Part shown: positions 24,181 to 32,928 of the stretch, piece after piece
How the letters are laid out: each line of letters begins with the position of its first letter
Numbering within the stretch: position 1 is the first letter of the stretch
Assembly (NCBI RefSeq): GCF_001425755.1
Contig: NZ_LMDH01000001.1
Coordinates: forward strand, 966,474 to 1,030,473
Source: Aeromicrobium sp. Root344
GTDB taxonomy: Bacteria; Actinomycetota; Actinomycetes; Propionibacteriales; Nocardioidaceae
Reading direction: 5' to 3'
Length of the DNA: 64,000 bases
Translations under genes and position numbers: made by a program
The notes under the pieces: model-generated
What the model saw: only the letters and a program-made list of their open reading frames with translations
What the model was told of the DNA's origin: nothing
Database searches by the model: none

Positions 24181-25353
24181 CTAGGACTCGGCGCCGACAC
24201 TCTCGTCGCGGTCCGTCGTCAGCCGGATCTCGGTGACCAGCACCGCGAGGGCGATGAGGCCGGCCCAGAGCTCGGAGTAGGGCACGAACGTCACGATGAT
24301 CATGGCGATGGCGCCTGCGGCGAACGGCCCGGCGGTCCGCATCGACGCGTCGTGCAGCCGGATGCTGACGAGCCAGAGGGCCACGAGGAACGCCGCGCCG
24401 GGACCTGTGACGAACGCGCTGCTGACCAGGTCGGACACCTCGGAGTGGTGCGAGGAGTAGAAGTCGACGCGCGCCGCCAGGCCCGCGCCCAGCGCGGCCG
24501 CCGTGCCGAAGATGACGTAGTGACCGAAGCCCCAGACGTACCCGACGGAGTTGTCCGTGAGGATGTCGGCGTTGTCGCGCGCGAAGTAGAGCCACCAGCC
24601 GCTGAACGTGCTGAGCACCCCGCCGGCCACGACCAGCCAGAGCTCGGCCGGCGGGTGCGCCTTGTCGAACGCGATCTGCAGGGCGATCGTCACCGACAGG
24701 ATCGTCTCGCCGAGCACGATGATGAAGAACAGTCCGTAGCGCTCGGCGATGTGGTGCGGGTGCCACGGGGTGGTGCCGGCCAGCTCGGCGTAGAACGGGA
24801 CGGCGAAGTCGAGGCTGACCATGATGACGAACAGCCAGATCGGGATGTGGCTGTCGGTGACGAGCAACGCCACGACCCAGCCGATCTGCACGAGGATCAA
24901 CCCGTACGCGTACCGGAGCGCGGTCGTGCGCCGCTCGGGATGGCCGGCGGCGGCGCGCAGCCACATCAGCACCAGGCCGACGCGCATGATGACATAGCCC
25001 ACGACGCCCAGCGTGAAGTCCTCGTGGAACATCCGCGGCACGCCGGCGGCCAGCACCAGCGAACCGAACACCTGGAGGAGCGTCAAGATCCGGTTGACGG
25101 TGTCATCGGGGTCGTACGCGGAGTTGAACCAGACGAAGTTGAGCCAGGCCCAGAAGATCGCGAAGAACGAGACGGCGAACCACACGAGACCGTGCCCGGC
25201 GTGCCCCTCAGAGATCTCGTGGTGCAGCGACAGCGCCGCTTGCGCAATCGCGACGACGTAGCAGAGGTCCGTGAAGAGCTCCAGCGGCGACGCGACGCGG
25301 TGCGCCTCGTGCGGGTCCCGCGGTGACAACGGCCTGACGATGGGGCGCAGCAT
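24181..25353 (-). CDS. low temperature requirement protein A (LtrA) family membrane protein
   Basis: A 390-residue protein with about ten membrane segments. The N-terminal signature is VASPLELFTDLCYVVAIAQA, followed by FWAWLNFVWFNSAYDPDDTV; the middle has AERYGLFFIIVLGETILS, a segment diagnostic of the LtrA family. The biochemical function of the family is not established; Listeria mutants fail to grow in the cold. The ATG is 21 bp from the end of topA, on the same strand. Confidence 0.92.
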   Translation of the reverse strand: MLRPIVRPLSPRDPHEAHRVASPLELFTDLCYVVAIAQAALSLHHEISEGHAGHGLVWFAVSFFAIFWAWLNFVWFNSAYDPDDTVNRILTLLQVFGSLVLAAGVPRMFHEDFTLGVVGYVIMRVGLVLMWLRAAAGHPERRTTALRYAYGLILVQIGWVVALLVTDSHIPIWLFVIMVSLDFAVPFYAELAGTTPWHPHHIAERYGLFFIIVLGETILSVTIALQIAFDKAHPPAELWLVVAGGVLSTFSGWWLYFARDNADILTDNSVGYVWGFGHYVIFGTAAALGAGLAARVDFYSSHHSEVSDLVSSAFVTGPGAAFLVALWLVSIRLHDASMRTAGPFAAGAIAMIIVTFVPYSELWAGLIALAVLVTEIRLTTDRDESVGAES

Positions 25354-25374
25354 GGCCCCGATTGTGGCAGGTCG

Positions 25375-28050
25375 TCAGGCCTTCTTGGCGACCGACTTCT
25401 TGGCCGGCGACTTCTTGGTCGTCTTCTTGGCTGCCTTCTTGGCGGTCTTCTTGCCGCCCTTCTTGGCCGGCCCCTTGGCGCGACGCTCGGCGAGCAGCTC
25501 GAACGCCCGCTCCGGCGTCAAGGTCTCGAGCGAGTCGTCCTTGCGCAGTGTCGCGTTGTACTCCCCGTCGGTGACGTACATGCCGAAGCGACCGTCCTTG
25601 GCCACGACGGGCGAGCCGCTGACCGGGTCGTTGCCGAACTCCTTGAGCGGAGCCGCGGCGGCACGTCGCCCGTACGTCTTGGGCTGCGCGTAGATCGCCC
25701 GGACCTCGTCCTCGGTGATCGTGAGGAGCTGGTCCTCGCGCTCGAGCGACCGCGAGTCGGTGCCCTTCTTGAGATAGGGACCGTAGCGACCGTTCTGGGC
25801 GGTGACCTCGGTGCCGTCCTCCTCGACGTAGACGACTCGCGGGAGCTTGAGCAGCTCGACGGCCTGCTCCAGCGTGATCGTGTCGAGGTCCATGCTCGCG
25901 AACAGGCTCGCCGTGCGCGGCTTGTCGGCCTTCTTGGCGTCGTCGGGCAGCGCCTCGGTGACGTAGGGACCGAATCGGCCGCTCTTGGCGGTGATCATGA
26001 GGCCGGTCTCGGGGTGCGGGCCAAGCTCCTTCTCGACGCCGGACGGGCTCGCGAGGAGCTCCTTGGCGCGGTCGAGCGTGAGCTCATCGGGCGGCAGGTC
26101 GTCCGGCACGTTGGCGCGGGTCGGCACCCGCTTGCCCTCGGCGTCCTCGGTGAACGGCGGACCTTCGACGTACGGGCCGTAGCGGCCGACCCGCAGGTCG
26201 ATGTCCTCGCCGAGCGGGAACGTCGCGAGACCGCGCGCATCGATGTCCGGGAGGTTCTCGACGAGGCGCTTGAGGCCGGTGTCGCCCTCGCCGGTGCCGG
26301 TCCAGAAGCCCGTGAGGACGTTGAGCCGGTCCTCGCGCCCGTTGGCCACCTCGTCGAGGACGTCCTCGAGCTCGGCGGTGAAGTTGTAGTCGATGAGCCG
26401 CGGGAAGTGCTGCTCCATGAGCCGGATGACCGAGAAGGCGATCCACGCCGGCACCAGCGCGGTGCCCTTCTTGTAGACGTAGCCGCGGTTCTGGATCGTG
26501 CCGACGATCGAGGCGTACGTCGAGGGCCGGCCGATCTCGCGGGTCTCGAGCTCGCTGATCAGGCTGGCCTCGGTGTAGCGCGACGGCGGCTTGGTCTCGT
26601 GCCCCGCCTTGCCGAGCTCGGCGGCCGTGACGGTCTGCCCCTCGGACAGGTTGGGCAGCTTGGTCTGCTGGTCGTCGCCCTCGGCGTCGGAGTCGTCGTG
26701 CGACTCGACGTACGCCTTGAGGAATCCGTAGAACGTGATCGTGCGGCCCGACGCGCCGAACACGACGTCCTCACCGCTCGTGGCCGTCGCACCGATGCGG
26801 ATCGACACCGAGTCGCCCTTGGCGTCGTTCATCTGCGAGGCGATCGTGCGCTTCCAGATCAGCTCGTAGAGGCGGAGCTCGTCGCCGCCGAGGCCGGTCT
26901 GCTGCGGGGTCTTGAAGCGTTCGCCGGCGGGGCGGATCGCCTCGTGGGCCTCCTGCGCGTTCTTGACCTTGCTGGCGTAGACGCGCGGCGAGGCGGGCAG
27001 GTAGGCGGCGCCGTAGAGCTCGGTGACCTGGGCGCGGGCCGCGTTGAGCGCGGTCTGAGACAGGGTCGTCGAGTCGGTACGCATATAGGTGATGTGCCCG
27101 CCCTCGTAGAGCCGCTGGGCGACCTGCATCGTGCGGGCGGCGCCGAAGCCGAACTTGCGGGACGCCTCCTGCTGCATCGTCGTGGTGCGGAACGGTGCGT
27201 AGGGGCGGCGCGTGTAGGGCTTGGACTCGACCGAACGCACGGTGAACGGGCGATCGTCGAGCGCCGCGGCCAGGGCGCCGGCCTGCTGCTCGTCGAGGTG
27301 CGCGACCTTGTCGGAGGTCAGCTGCCCGGCGTTGTCGAAGTTGTTGCCCGACGCGATGCGCTTGCCGTCGACGCTGAAGAGCTTGGCCGGGAACTGGCGC
27401 GGGTCGAAGCCCTCGCCGGCGTCGAACGTCGCCTCGAGGTCCCAGTAGGACGCGACGTGGAACGCCATGCGCTCGCGCTCACGCTCGACCACGAGCCGCG
27501 TCGCGACGGACTGCACGCGTCCGGCCGACAGGCCGCTCATGACCTTCTTCCAGAGCACCGGGCTGACCTCGTAGCCGTACAGGCGGTCGAGGATGCGGCG
27601 AGTCTCCTGGGCGTCGACGAGGTCCATGTCGACGTCGCGCGGGTTGGCGATGGCGTACTGGATCGCGTCGCGCGTGATCTCGTTGAAGACGATGCGCTTG
27701 ACCGGCACCTTGGGCTTGAGCTCGTCGAGCAGGTGCCACGCGATGGCCTCGCCCTCGCGGTCCTCATCCGTCGCCAGGACGAGCTCGTCGGCATCCTTGA
27801 GGAGCTTCTTGAGCTTGGTCATCTGCGACTTCTTGTCGGCCGAGACGACGTAGATCGGCTCGAACTCGCTGTCGATGTTGACGCCGAGGCGGGCCCAGGT
27901 CTCGCCCTTGAACGCGGCCGGCACCTCGTCGGCGCCGCGCGGCAGGTCGCGGATGTGGCCGACCGAGGAGTCCACGACATAGCCGTCCCCCAGGTAGCCC
28001 GCGATGCTGCGGACCTTGTTGGGCGACTCGACGATGACGAGACTGGTCAC
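25375..28050 (-). CDS. topA: DNA topoisomerase I
   Basis: An 891-residue type IA topoisomerase that relaxes negative supercoils. The Toprim domain is at residues ~1-140 with Glu8 (IVESPNK) and the DxD at 95-97 (TDEDREGEA). The active-site Tyr322 lies in ITYMRTDST, and SGLSAGRVQSVA is present. Several C-terminal repeat units (GRFGPYV, GRYGPYLKKG, GRFGMYV) are followed by a Lys/Ala-rich tail over the last ~45 residues, as in other actinobacterial enzymes, which aids DNA binding. The start is GTG with GGAG 7 bases upstream. Confidence 0.97.
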   Translation of the reverse strand: MTSLVIVESPNKVRSIAGYLGDGYVVDSSVGHIRDLPRGADEVPAAFKGETWARLGVNIDSEFEPIYVVSADKKSQMTKLKKLLKDADELVLATDEDREGEAIAWHLLDELKPKVPVKRIVFNEITRDAIQYAIANPRDVDMDLVDAQETRRILDRLYGYEVSPVLWKKVMSGLSAGRVQSVATRLVVERERERMAFHVASYWDLEATFDAGEGFDPRQFPAKLFSVDGKRIASGNNFDNAGQLTSDKVAHLDEQQAGALAAALDDRPFTVRSVESKPYTRRPYAPFRTTTMQQEASRKFGFGAARTMQVAQRLYEGGHITYMRTDSTTLSQTALNAARAQVTELYGAAYLPASPRVYASKVKNAQEAHEAIRPAGERFKTPQQTGLGGDELRLYELIWKRTIASQMNDAKGDSVSIRIGATATSGEDVVFGASGRTITFYGFLKAYVESHDDSDAEGDDQQTKLPNLSEGQTVTAAELGKAGHETKPPSRYTEASLISELETREIGRPSTYASIVGTIQNRGYVYKKGTALVPAWIAFSVIRLMEQHFPRLIDYNFTAELEDVLDEVANGREDRLNVLTGFWTGTGEGDTGLKRLVENLPDIDARGLATFPLGEDIDLRVGRYGPYVEGPPFTEDAEGKRVPTRANVPDDLPPDELTLDRAKELLASPSGVEKELGPHPETGLMITAKSGRFGPYVTEALPDDAKKADKPRTASLFASMDLDTITLEQAVELLKLPRVVYVEEDGTEVTAQNGRYGPYLKKGTDSRSLEREDQLLTITEDEVRAIYAQPKTYGRRAAAAPLKEFGNDPVSGSPVVAKDGRFGMYVTDGEYNATLRKDDSLETLTPERAFELLAERRAKGPAKKGGKKTAKKAAKKTTKKSPAKKSVAKKA

Positions 28051-28177
28051 TGGTGAACTCCTGATTGGTCAGACGCAGCACACCGTAGCGTGTGTCGTCA
28101 AGACTTCATGCATCCGCATCTGTGAGCGGCTGTGGCGCGTCGATCGGTGACAGTCGGTCCTGACGTGTCTGAGGTGA

Positions 28178-29410
28178 GTGAAATACTTTCCTGTGGCCTT
28201 CTCCGGATATGCGCAGCTGTGGGCGGACAAGTCCGTCCGCACGCTGTTCATTGCGGCGTTCTTCGCCCGGATCCCGATGATGGCGGCACCGCTGGTCTTC
28301 ACGCTCTACGTCGTCGACGACCTCGACGGCACCTATGCGCAAGCTGGTGTCGTCGCGGCCGCCACGACCCTCGGTGCGGCGATCGGGTCGCCGTGGCGCG
28401 GTCGCCTGATCGACCGGCTAGGCATGCGGCGCGCGATCCTGCCCTCGATCGTCGCGGTGGGCCTGCTCTATCCCTTGGCGACGATCGCGACGTACGTGTG
28501 GCTCATCCCGATCTCGCTGCTCATGGGGCTGTTCCTCATTCCCGTCTTCTCCATCGTGCGGCTCTCGTTGAGCGTCATGGTCGAGGAGCGCCAGCGCCGC
28601 ACGGCGTTCTCCGCCGACTCGGTCATCTCCGAGGCGAGCTTCATCATCGGCCCGGCGGCCGGGGTGCTCCTGGTGACCCAGGCCGGCGGTGACGCGGCCC
28701 TCTGTGCGGTCGGCGCGTGCGAGGTCCTCGCCGGGCTGATCTTCCTGCGGCTCAACCCGCCGACCCGGTCGGCGGCGCCGGTCGATGACGCGACTCCCGA
28801 CGAGGCGACCGGCAAGGCCTCGATCCTGTCGGTGCCCGTCGTGTTCCTCTTCCTCATCTCCGGCGGCACGATGGCCACCCTGGTCGGCACCGACCTCGGC
28901 ATCATCGCGGAGCTCCGCGAGCTCGACAAGGTCGGCGCGATCGGCTTCACCTACGGACTGTGGGGCTTGTCCTCCTTGTTGGGCGGACTGATCTACGGGT
29001 CGCTCAACCGCTCGATCCGGCCGACCTACCTGCTGCTGGCCCTCGGTCTTACGACGATCCCGGTCGGTCTCGGCGGGCAGGTCTGGTCGCTGTCGCTGTG
29101 GGTCATCCCGACCGGCTTCCTGTGCGCGCCGACCATGACGGCCGCTGCCGAGTGGATCGCCAAGCTCGTGCCCGAGGAGCGGCGCGGCGAGGCGATGGGC
29201 TGGCAGGGCACGGCCTTCACGATCGGCGGCGCCGCGAGCTCGCCGGTCATCGGCGCGGCGATCGACGAGGTCGGCGCCTGGGGTGGCTTCGTGGTCGGCG
29301 GCGCGATCGCCACGGTCATCGCCCTCGTCTGCTGGGGCGGTCAGCTGATCCCGGCGTTCCGGCCGGCCAACTACGTGTCCGTGGACGACGCGAACACCGT
29401 CACGACATAG
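28178..29410 (+). CDS. MFS transporter, sugar-efflux-like
   Basis: A 410-residue protein with about 12 membrane segments. The loop-2 region reads GSPWRGRLIDRLGMRRA, the major-facilitator signature, and EERRGEAMGWQGTAFTIGGA is the matching repeat in the second half. It resembles SotB/SET-type exporters. The GTG start has GAGGTGA immediately before it, which is tight; a GTG at 28193 is an alternative. The last 40 bases overlap the convergent XRE-cupin gene. Substrate unknown. Confidence 0.87.
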   Translation: MKYFPVAFSGYAQLWADKSVRTLFIAAFFARIPMMAAPLVFTLYVVDDLDGTYAQAGVVAAATTLGAAIGSPWRGRLIDRLGMRRAILPSIVAVGLLYPLATIATYVWLIPISLLMGLFLIPVFSIVRLSLSVMVEERQRRTAFSADSVISEASFIIGPAAGVLLVTQAGGDAALCAVGACEVLAGLIFLRLNPPTRSAAPVDDATPDEATGKASILSVPVVFLFLISGGTMATLVGTDLGIIAELRELDKVGAIGFTYGLWGLSSLLGGLIYGSLNRSIRPTYLLLALGLTTIPVGLGGQVWSLSLWVIPTGFLCAPTMTAAAEWIAKLVPEERRGEAMGWQGTAFTIGGAASSPVIGAAIDEVGAWGGFVVGGAIATVIALVCWGGQLIPAFRPANYVSVDDANTVTT

Positions 29411-29943
29411 CGCACGTCGTCCGTCGACGCGTTCCGATAGACGACCGGTGCGGGGTCGCCCATCCGCAGCCGGTCCCCCGCCGCGAGCTCGTGGGTCGTC
29501 TCGCCCACGACGAACGTCAGGACTCCCTCGACGACCCACACGACGTGCATCCCGAAGTCGTACGACTCGGCGGGCACCGCGACCTCCTTGCCCGGCGGCA
29601 TGACGATCTCGGTGATGTCGCCGGCCGGTGTCGTGATGACCTGCCGGCGGCGATAGCCGGTGTCCGGATCGACCCACAGCTCCTGGTCGTCGCGAGCCAG
29701 GACCCGGGTGCCTCGAGGCTCGCCCCGGGCGATCAGCGTCGACACCGTCAGGCCGAACGCGCCCGAGAGCTTCCCGAGCAGCGTCGCGGTCGGGCTGCTC
29801 TCGCCGCGTTCGACCTTGTGGATCATGGCCCGAGACACCCCGGAGCGCTCCGCCAGCTCGCTGAGCGACCAGCCGCGCTGCTCCCGCTCGAGGGCGACCC
29901 GCTTGCCGATCCGTGCGCTGATGTCGTCTACTATGATGGACAC
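29371..29943 (-). CDS. XRE-family regulator with C-terminal cupin domain
   Basis: A 190-residue protein from a GTG start. Residues ~10-65 are a Cro/C1-type helix-turn-helix (REQRGWSLSELAERSGVSRA, then MIHKVERGESSPTATLLGKL). The C-terminal half is a cupin (AESYDFGMHVVWVVEGVLTF, HELAAGDRLRMGDP) that may bind a small effector. This layout is common in regulators next to GNAT acetyltransferases and exporters. It is divergent from the GNAT gene, and an inverted repeat covers its start codon, suggesting autoregulation and joint control. Confidence 0.9.
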   Translation of the reverse strand: MSIIVDDISARIGKRVALEREQRGWSLSELAERSGVSRAMIHKVERGESSPTATLLGKLSGAFGLTVSTLIARGEPRGTRVLARDDQELWVDPDTGYRRRQVITTPAGDITEIVMPPGKEVAVPAESYDFGMHVVWVVEGVLTFVVGETTHELAAGDRLRMGDPAPVVYRNASTDDVRYVVTVFASSTDT

Positions 29944-29956
29944 ATCGCCACTATAG
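29931..29956. promoter_or_regulatory. inverted repeat, probable operator of the XRE-cupin regulator
   Basis: CTATGATGG at 29931-29939 is mirrored by CCACTATAG at 29948-29956, giving CTATnnTGG half-sites 8 bases apart. The site spans the GTG of the regulator gene and ends 10 bp before the acetyltransferase ATG. It is therefore placed to control both genes. Confidence 0.5.
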
Positions 29957-29966
29957 GGGAGGTCCG

Positions 29967-30455
29967 ATGATCATCCGCGACGCCGGGCTCGACGACCTCC
30001 CGGCGATCCTCGAGATCCACAACGACGCGATCCGTACGACCACCGCGATCTGGGACGAGACCGAGGTCGGCCTCGACGACCGCCGCGCTTGGTTCGACGG
30101 ACGACGTGCTGCGGGGCTGCCGGTGCTGGTCGCCGAGCGCGACGGCATCGTCGCCGGCTTCGCGACGTACGGCCCGTGGCGCCCCAAGACCGGCTACCGG
30201 TTCACCGTCGAGAACTCGGTCTACGTGCATCCCGATCACCGCCGTCGCGGGGTCGCGAACGCGCTGATGCCCGAGCTGATCGATCGTGCGCGATCGGGCG
30301 ACGTGCACACGATCGTCGCCGGCATCGAGGCCACCAACACGAGCTCGATCGCCCTGCACGAGCGGTTCGGCTTCCGCCAGGTCGCGCTGCTTCCCGAGGT
30401 CGGGTTCAAGTTCGACCGATGGCTCGACCTGGCCTACCTGCAGCTGTCGCTCTAG
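29967..30455 (+). CDS. GNAT N-acetyltransferase, phosphinothricin-acetyltransferase-like
   Basis: A 162-residue protein of the Pat/MnaT type. It starts MIIRDAGLDDLPAILEIHND, carries the acetyl-CoA-binding loop in VHPDHRRRGVANALM, and has the N-TSSIALHERFGFRQVA motif of this subgroup near the C-terminus. Relatives acetylate phosphinothricin or methionine sulfoximine and related amino acids. GGGGAGG precedes the ATG. It is divergent from the XRE-cupin regulator and ends in a 4-base overlap with the convergent mycothiol-family gene. Confidence 0.92.
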   Translation: MIIRDAGLDDLPAILEIHNDAIRTTTAIWDETEVGLDDRRAWFDGRRAAGLPVLVAERDGIVAGFATYGPWRPKTGYRFTVENSVYVHPDHRRRGVANALMPELIDRARSGDVHTIVAGIEATNTSSIALHERFGFRQVALLPEVGFKFDRWLDLAYLQLSL

Positions 30456-31339
30456 CGACGGAACAGCGCGCCGATGCCGCCGAGCCCCTTGGCGGCGAGC
30501 GCCAGGCCCTTGCCGCCCGGCAGCCCCGGCACCTCGTCGAGGATCGGGGCGAGCGCCGTGAGCCCGGCCGCGTGCGAGATCTTGAGGCGCCGCGTCGCCA
30601 GCAGGCGTACGGGCTCGGCCCGCCCCGCCGCGGCCTCCAGCAGGTCCTTGGCGCGACCTGTGATGCGCGGTCCGTGCGGCTTGCCCTCGACCGGAGCCGT
30701 GGTCCAGCCGCCGTCCGCGCGCGCCGTGAAGCTCCACGCCGCCTCGTCCGCGATGATCCCGATCGTCGCGTCGGCACCCGCCCTCGCGGCGAGCGCTCCA
30801 GTGGAGTCGGTCAGCGCGGCGATGCCGTGGCGGAGGAGCACCGGCGGACAGTCCTGGTCAGCGTCGGCGGCGATGTCGAGGGCATGGATCGCCAGCTCGT
30901 AGCACTCGGCGTGCACCACGGTCAGCAACGGCAGCGGACCGGTGACGCTCGCCACTGGGTCACGGCCGCGGTCACGTGCGAGGTCCGATGCCAGCAGCGC
31001 CGCGACGTCGTCGCGCGACTGGCGGAGTGCAGCGCGTACGTCCTCATCGGTGGCTGCGGCGTGGGCCGCCACCAGCTCGGCGTTGAACCCGTCGGCGTCG
31101 AGCGGCTGCTGCGCGGCATCGGCGCCGAGAGTCTGCAGCACCTGGTTCAGCGCCGAGCGCCCGTCCCAGGTCCCGAGGTGCAGGGCGATCTCGCGGACGG
31201 TCCACCCGGGCAAGCGCGTGGGTGTCGACAGGTCCACCCGGCCGACGAGGTCGATGAAGGCGTCCCAGCTGTCCGGGACCGTCGAGGCGAGGTCGTGGCC
31301 GGACAGGTCGATGACCCCCTGCGGCGAGGCTGACGTCAT
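30452..31339 (-). CDS. maleylpyruvate isomerase family, mycothiol-dependent enzyme
   Basis: The ATG at 31339 gives 295 residues. The N-terminal MDMPI/DinB-like helical bundle is visible (SWDAFIDLVGRVDLSTPTRL, then PGWTVREIALHLGTWDG with the metal-ligand-type His, and VHAECYELAIHALDIA). The C-terminal half has an SCP2-like look (WSFTARADGGWTT, RITGRAKDLLEAAAGR). The family uses mycothiol, an actinobacterial thiol. The reaction of this member is unknown; it is not in an aromatic-degradation cluster. Confidence 0.85.
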   Translation of the reverse strand: MTSASPQGVIDLSGHDLASTVPDSWDAFIDLVGRVDLSTPTRLPGWTVREIALHLGTWDGRSALNQVLQTLGADAAQQPLDADGFNAELVAAHAAATDEDVRAALRQSRDDVAALLASDLARDRGRDPVASVTGPLPLLTVVHAECYELAIHALDIAADADQDCPPVLLRHGIAALTDSTGALAARAGADATIGIIADEAAWSFTARADGGWTTAPVEGKPHGPRITGRAKDLLEAAAGRAEPVRLLATRRLKISHAAGLTALAPILDEVPGLPGGKGLALAAKGLGGIGALFRR

Positions 31340-31382
31340 GCCTCGAGCATCTCGTGAGTGGCGACTCGACGCATGCCGAGCC

Positions 31383-32849
31383 TCACTCCAAGAAGCCCTC
31401 GGCCACGAGCTCGCGCACCGAACCGGCATACGTACGCCTGAGGTCGGCGGCGTCCCGGTCGAGCAGCGACGCGAGGGCGTCGAGGATCTGCCCGGCCGAC
31501 AGGTCACCCTCGCTCGCGCTGACCAGCCCGGCCTCGACCGTGTCGACCTGCCGCGCACGGCGTACGCCCTGTTGGAGGCGCAGCACGATCGACTCCGGGT
31601 GCTCGGCGCCGGCCGGCCCGCGGGTCTCCTCGACCAGGTCGGGGGCGTGGCGGAAGGCGCGGCCGAGCAGCGACTGGTCGTCGAGCCCGCGCAGCAGCTC
31701 GGTGCGGCGACCCCACGCCGCGACTGCCGGACCCACCGGTGGAGCAACCTCCCCGCTCCACTCCTCGAGCCGGTGCACCGGTGTCGCCGACGTCTTGCGC
31801 ATGCTGAGCCAGCCGAAGCCGACCGCCTCGATGCCGACGTCAGCGAACCAGTCGAGCCACGCGTCGTAGCGACGTACGTAGTCGGGCGCCGAGGCGAGAC
31901 CGGCATCGGCGAGCCACATCTCGACGTACTCCGAGGGGTCGACGAGCTCGCGCTGCACGACCCAGGCGTCGAGGGGCTGACCGGCGAACCACTCCTCGAG
32001 CCCGTCCTGCCACGCGGTGTCCGTGCGGTGCGCCCAGTTGGCGAGGATCTGGCACCAGCCACCGTCGTCGAGGTGGGCTGCGGCGTTCTCGACGAGGTGG
32101 CGCACGACGCTGTCGCCGGGCATGCCCGAGTCGCGGTAGACCAGGACCTCACTGCCCGGTGGGGAGATGACGAACGGCGGATTCGTCGCGATGAGGCCGA
32201 ACGTCTCCCCGGCGACCGGGTCGAACAGGCTCCCGTCGCGGACGTCGATGTCGAGCTCGTTGAGCTCGGCCGTGAGGCGGGCCATCGCCAGCGCCCGCGG
32301 GTTGACGTCGGTCGCCACGACCTCGCTGGAGTGCTGGGCAAGGTGCAGGGCCTGCACGCCGCAGCCCGTCCCGAGGTCGAGCGCCCGGCCCACCGGCTCG
32401 CGGATCGTCAGCTGTGCCAACGACGACGACGCCTCGCTGATGCCGAGGACGTACTCAGGGCTCATCGGCGTCTGGCCGACGTCGAGACCCGGCGTCGGGT
32501 CGCACACGATCCACCAGTCGTGGTCCTCGTCGCCGTACGGTCGTACGTCGACCAGCGCGCGCACCTCACCGCCGGAAGCCCGGAGCATCCCCGCGGCGAC
32601 GAGCGGCTCGACGAGTCCCGGCAGTGCGGCGTCCGCGCGCTCGCGGTCGACGGCGACCTGCAGGGCAAAGAGTCGCACCAGTGTGGCGAGGTCACCCGCG
32701 CCTGCCGTGGCTCGTCGGGCCGGCACCGTCTGGTTGCGGCCGAGGGCGCGATGGGCGTCCTCACCCAGCAAGGCGAACACCGCGTCGACCGTGAAGTCGG
32801 CCCGGGTCAGTGCCCGGCGGAGGTCCTGGACGTACGCGCCTTCGATCAT
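31383..32849 (-). CDS. HemK-like class I methyltransferase
   Basis: A 488-residue protein. Residues ~1-130 form an N-terminal domain (DUF7059-like in related actinobacterial proteins). The SAM domain starts at ALDLGTGCGVQALHLAQHS, continues ATDVNPRALAMARL, and has the catalytic NPPFVIS motif shared by HemK/PrmC and RsmC-type N-methyltransferases. The C-terminal ~150 residues are an extra, unassigned region. It may modify a ribosomal or translation component, but PrmC itself is shorter and this is not a clear orthologue. A 34-bp hairpin terminator separates it from hppA upstream. Confidence 0.85.
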   Translation of the reverse strand: MIEGAYVQDLRRALTRADFTVDAVFALLGEDAHRALGRNQTVPARRATAGAGDLATLVRLFALQVAVDRERADAALPGLVEPLVAAGMLRASGGEVRALVDVRPYGDEDHDWWIVCDPTPGLDVGQTPMSPEYVLGISEASSSLAQLTIREPVGRALDLGTGCGVQALHLAQHSSEVVATDVNPRALAMARLTAELNELDIDVRDGSLFDPVAGETFGLIATNPPFVISPPGSEVLVYRDSGMPGDSVVRHLVENAAAHLDDGGWCQILANWAHRTDTAWQDGLEEWFAGQPLDAWVVQRELVDPSEYVEMWLADAGLASAPDYVRRYDAWLDWFADVGIEAVGFGWLSMRKTSATPVHRLEEWSGEVAPPVGPAVAAWGRRTELLRGLDDQSLLGRAFRHAPDLVEETRGPAGAEHPESIVLRLQQGVRRARQVDTVEAGLVSASEGDLSAGQILDALASLLDRDAADLRRTYAGSVRELVAEGFLE

Positions 32850-32878
32850 CCGCCCAGCCTGTCAGACGCCCCGGGACG

Positions 32879-32916
32879 CACGAACGGCGCAGACCCGGAG
32901 GTCTGCGCCGTTCGTG
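32879..32916 (-). terminator. strong hairpin terminator after hppA
   Basis: A perfect 17-bp stem (CACGAACGGCGCAGACC against its complement) closes on a 4-base loop. It begins 13 bp beyond the hppA stop and precedes the methyltransferase gene on the same strand. There is no T-run, as is usual for high-GC actinobacterial terminators, so termination is inferred from the stem's strength and position. Confidence 0.8.
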
Positions 32917-32928
32917 GTGATCGTGCGA

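Noticed and set aside
22420-25326. A 968-codon open frame on the plus strand
   Set aside because: It lies antisense to tmk, a methyltransferase, YjbR and LtrA genes and consists of the D/E/R/V-rich shadow text typical of high-GC DNA.
28090-28105. A short CACAC/GTGTG inverted repeat between topA and the MFS gene
   Set aside because: Five-base arms only; this is expected by chance in GC-rich spacer DNA.
31340-32341. Upstream extension of the mycothiol-family gene frame
   Set aside because: The extension is a shadow of the methyltransferase gene; the ATG at 31339 starts the conserved helical domain.
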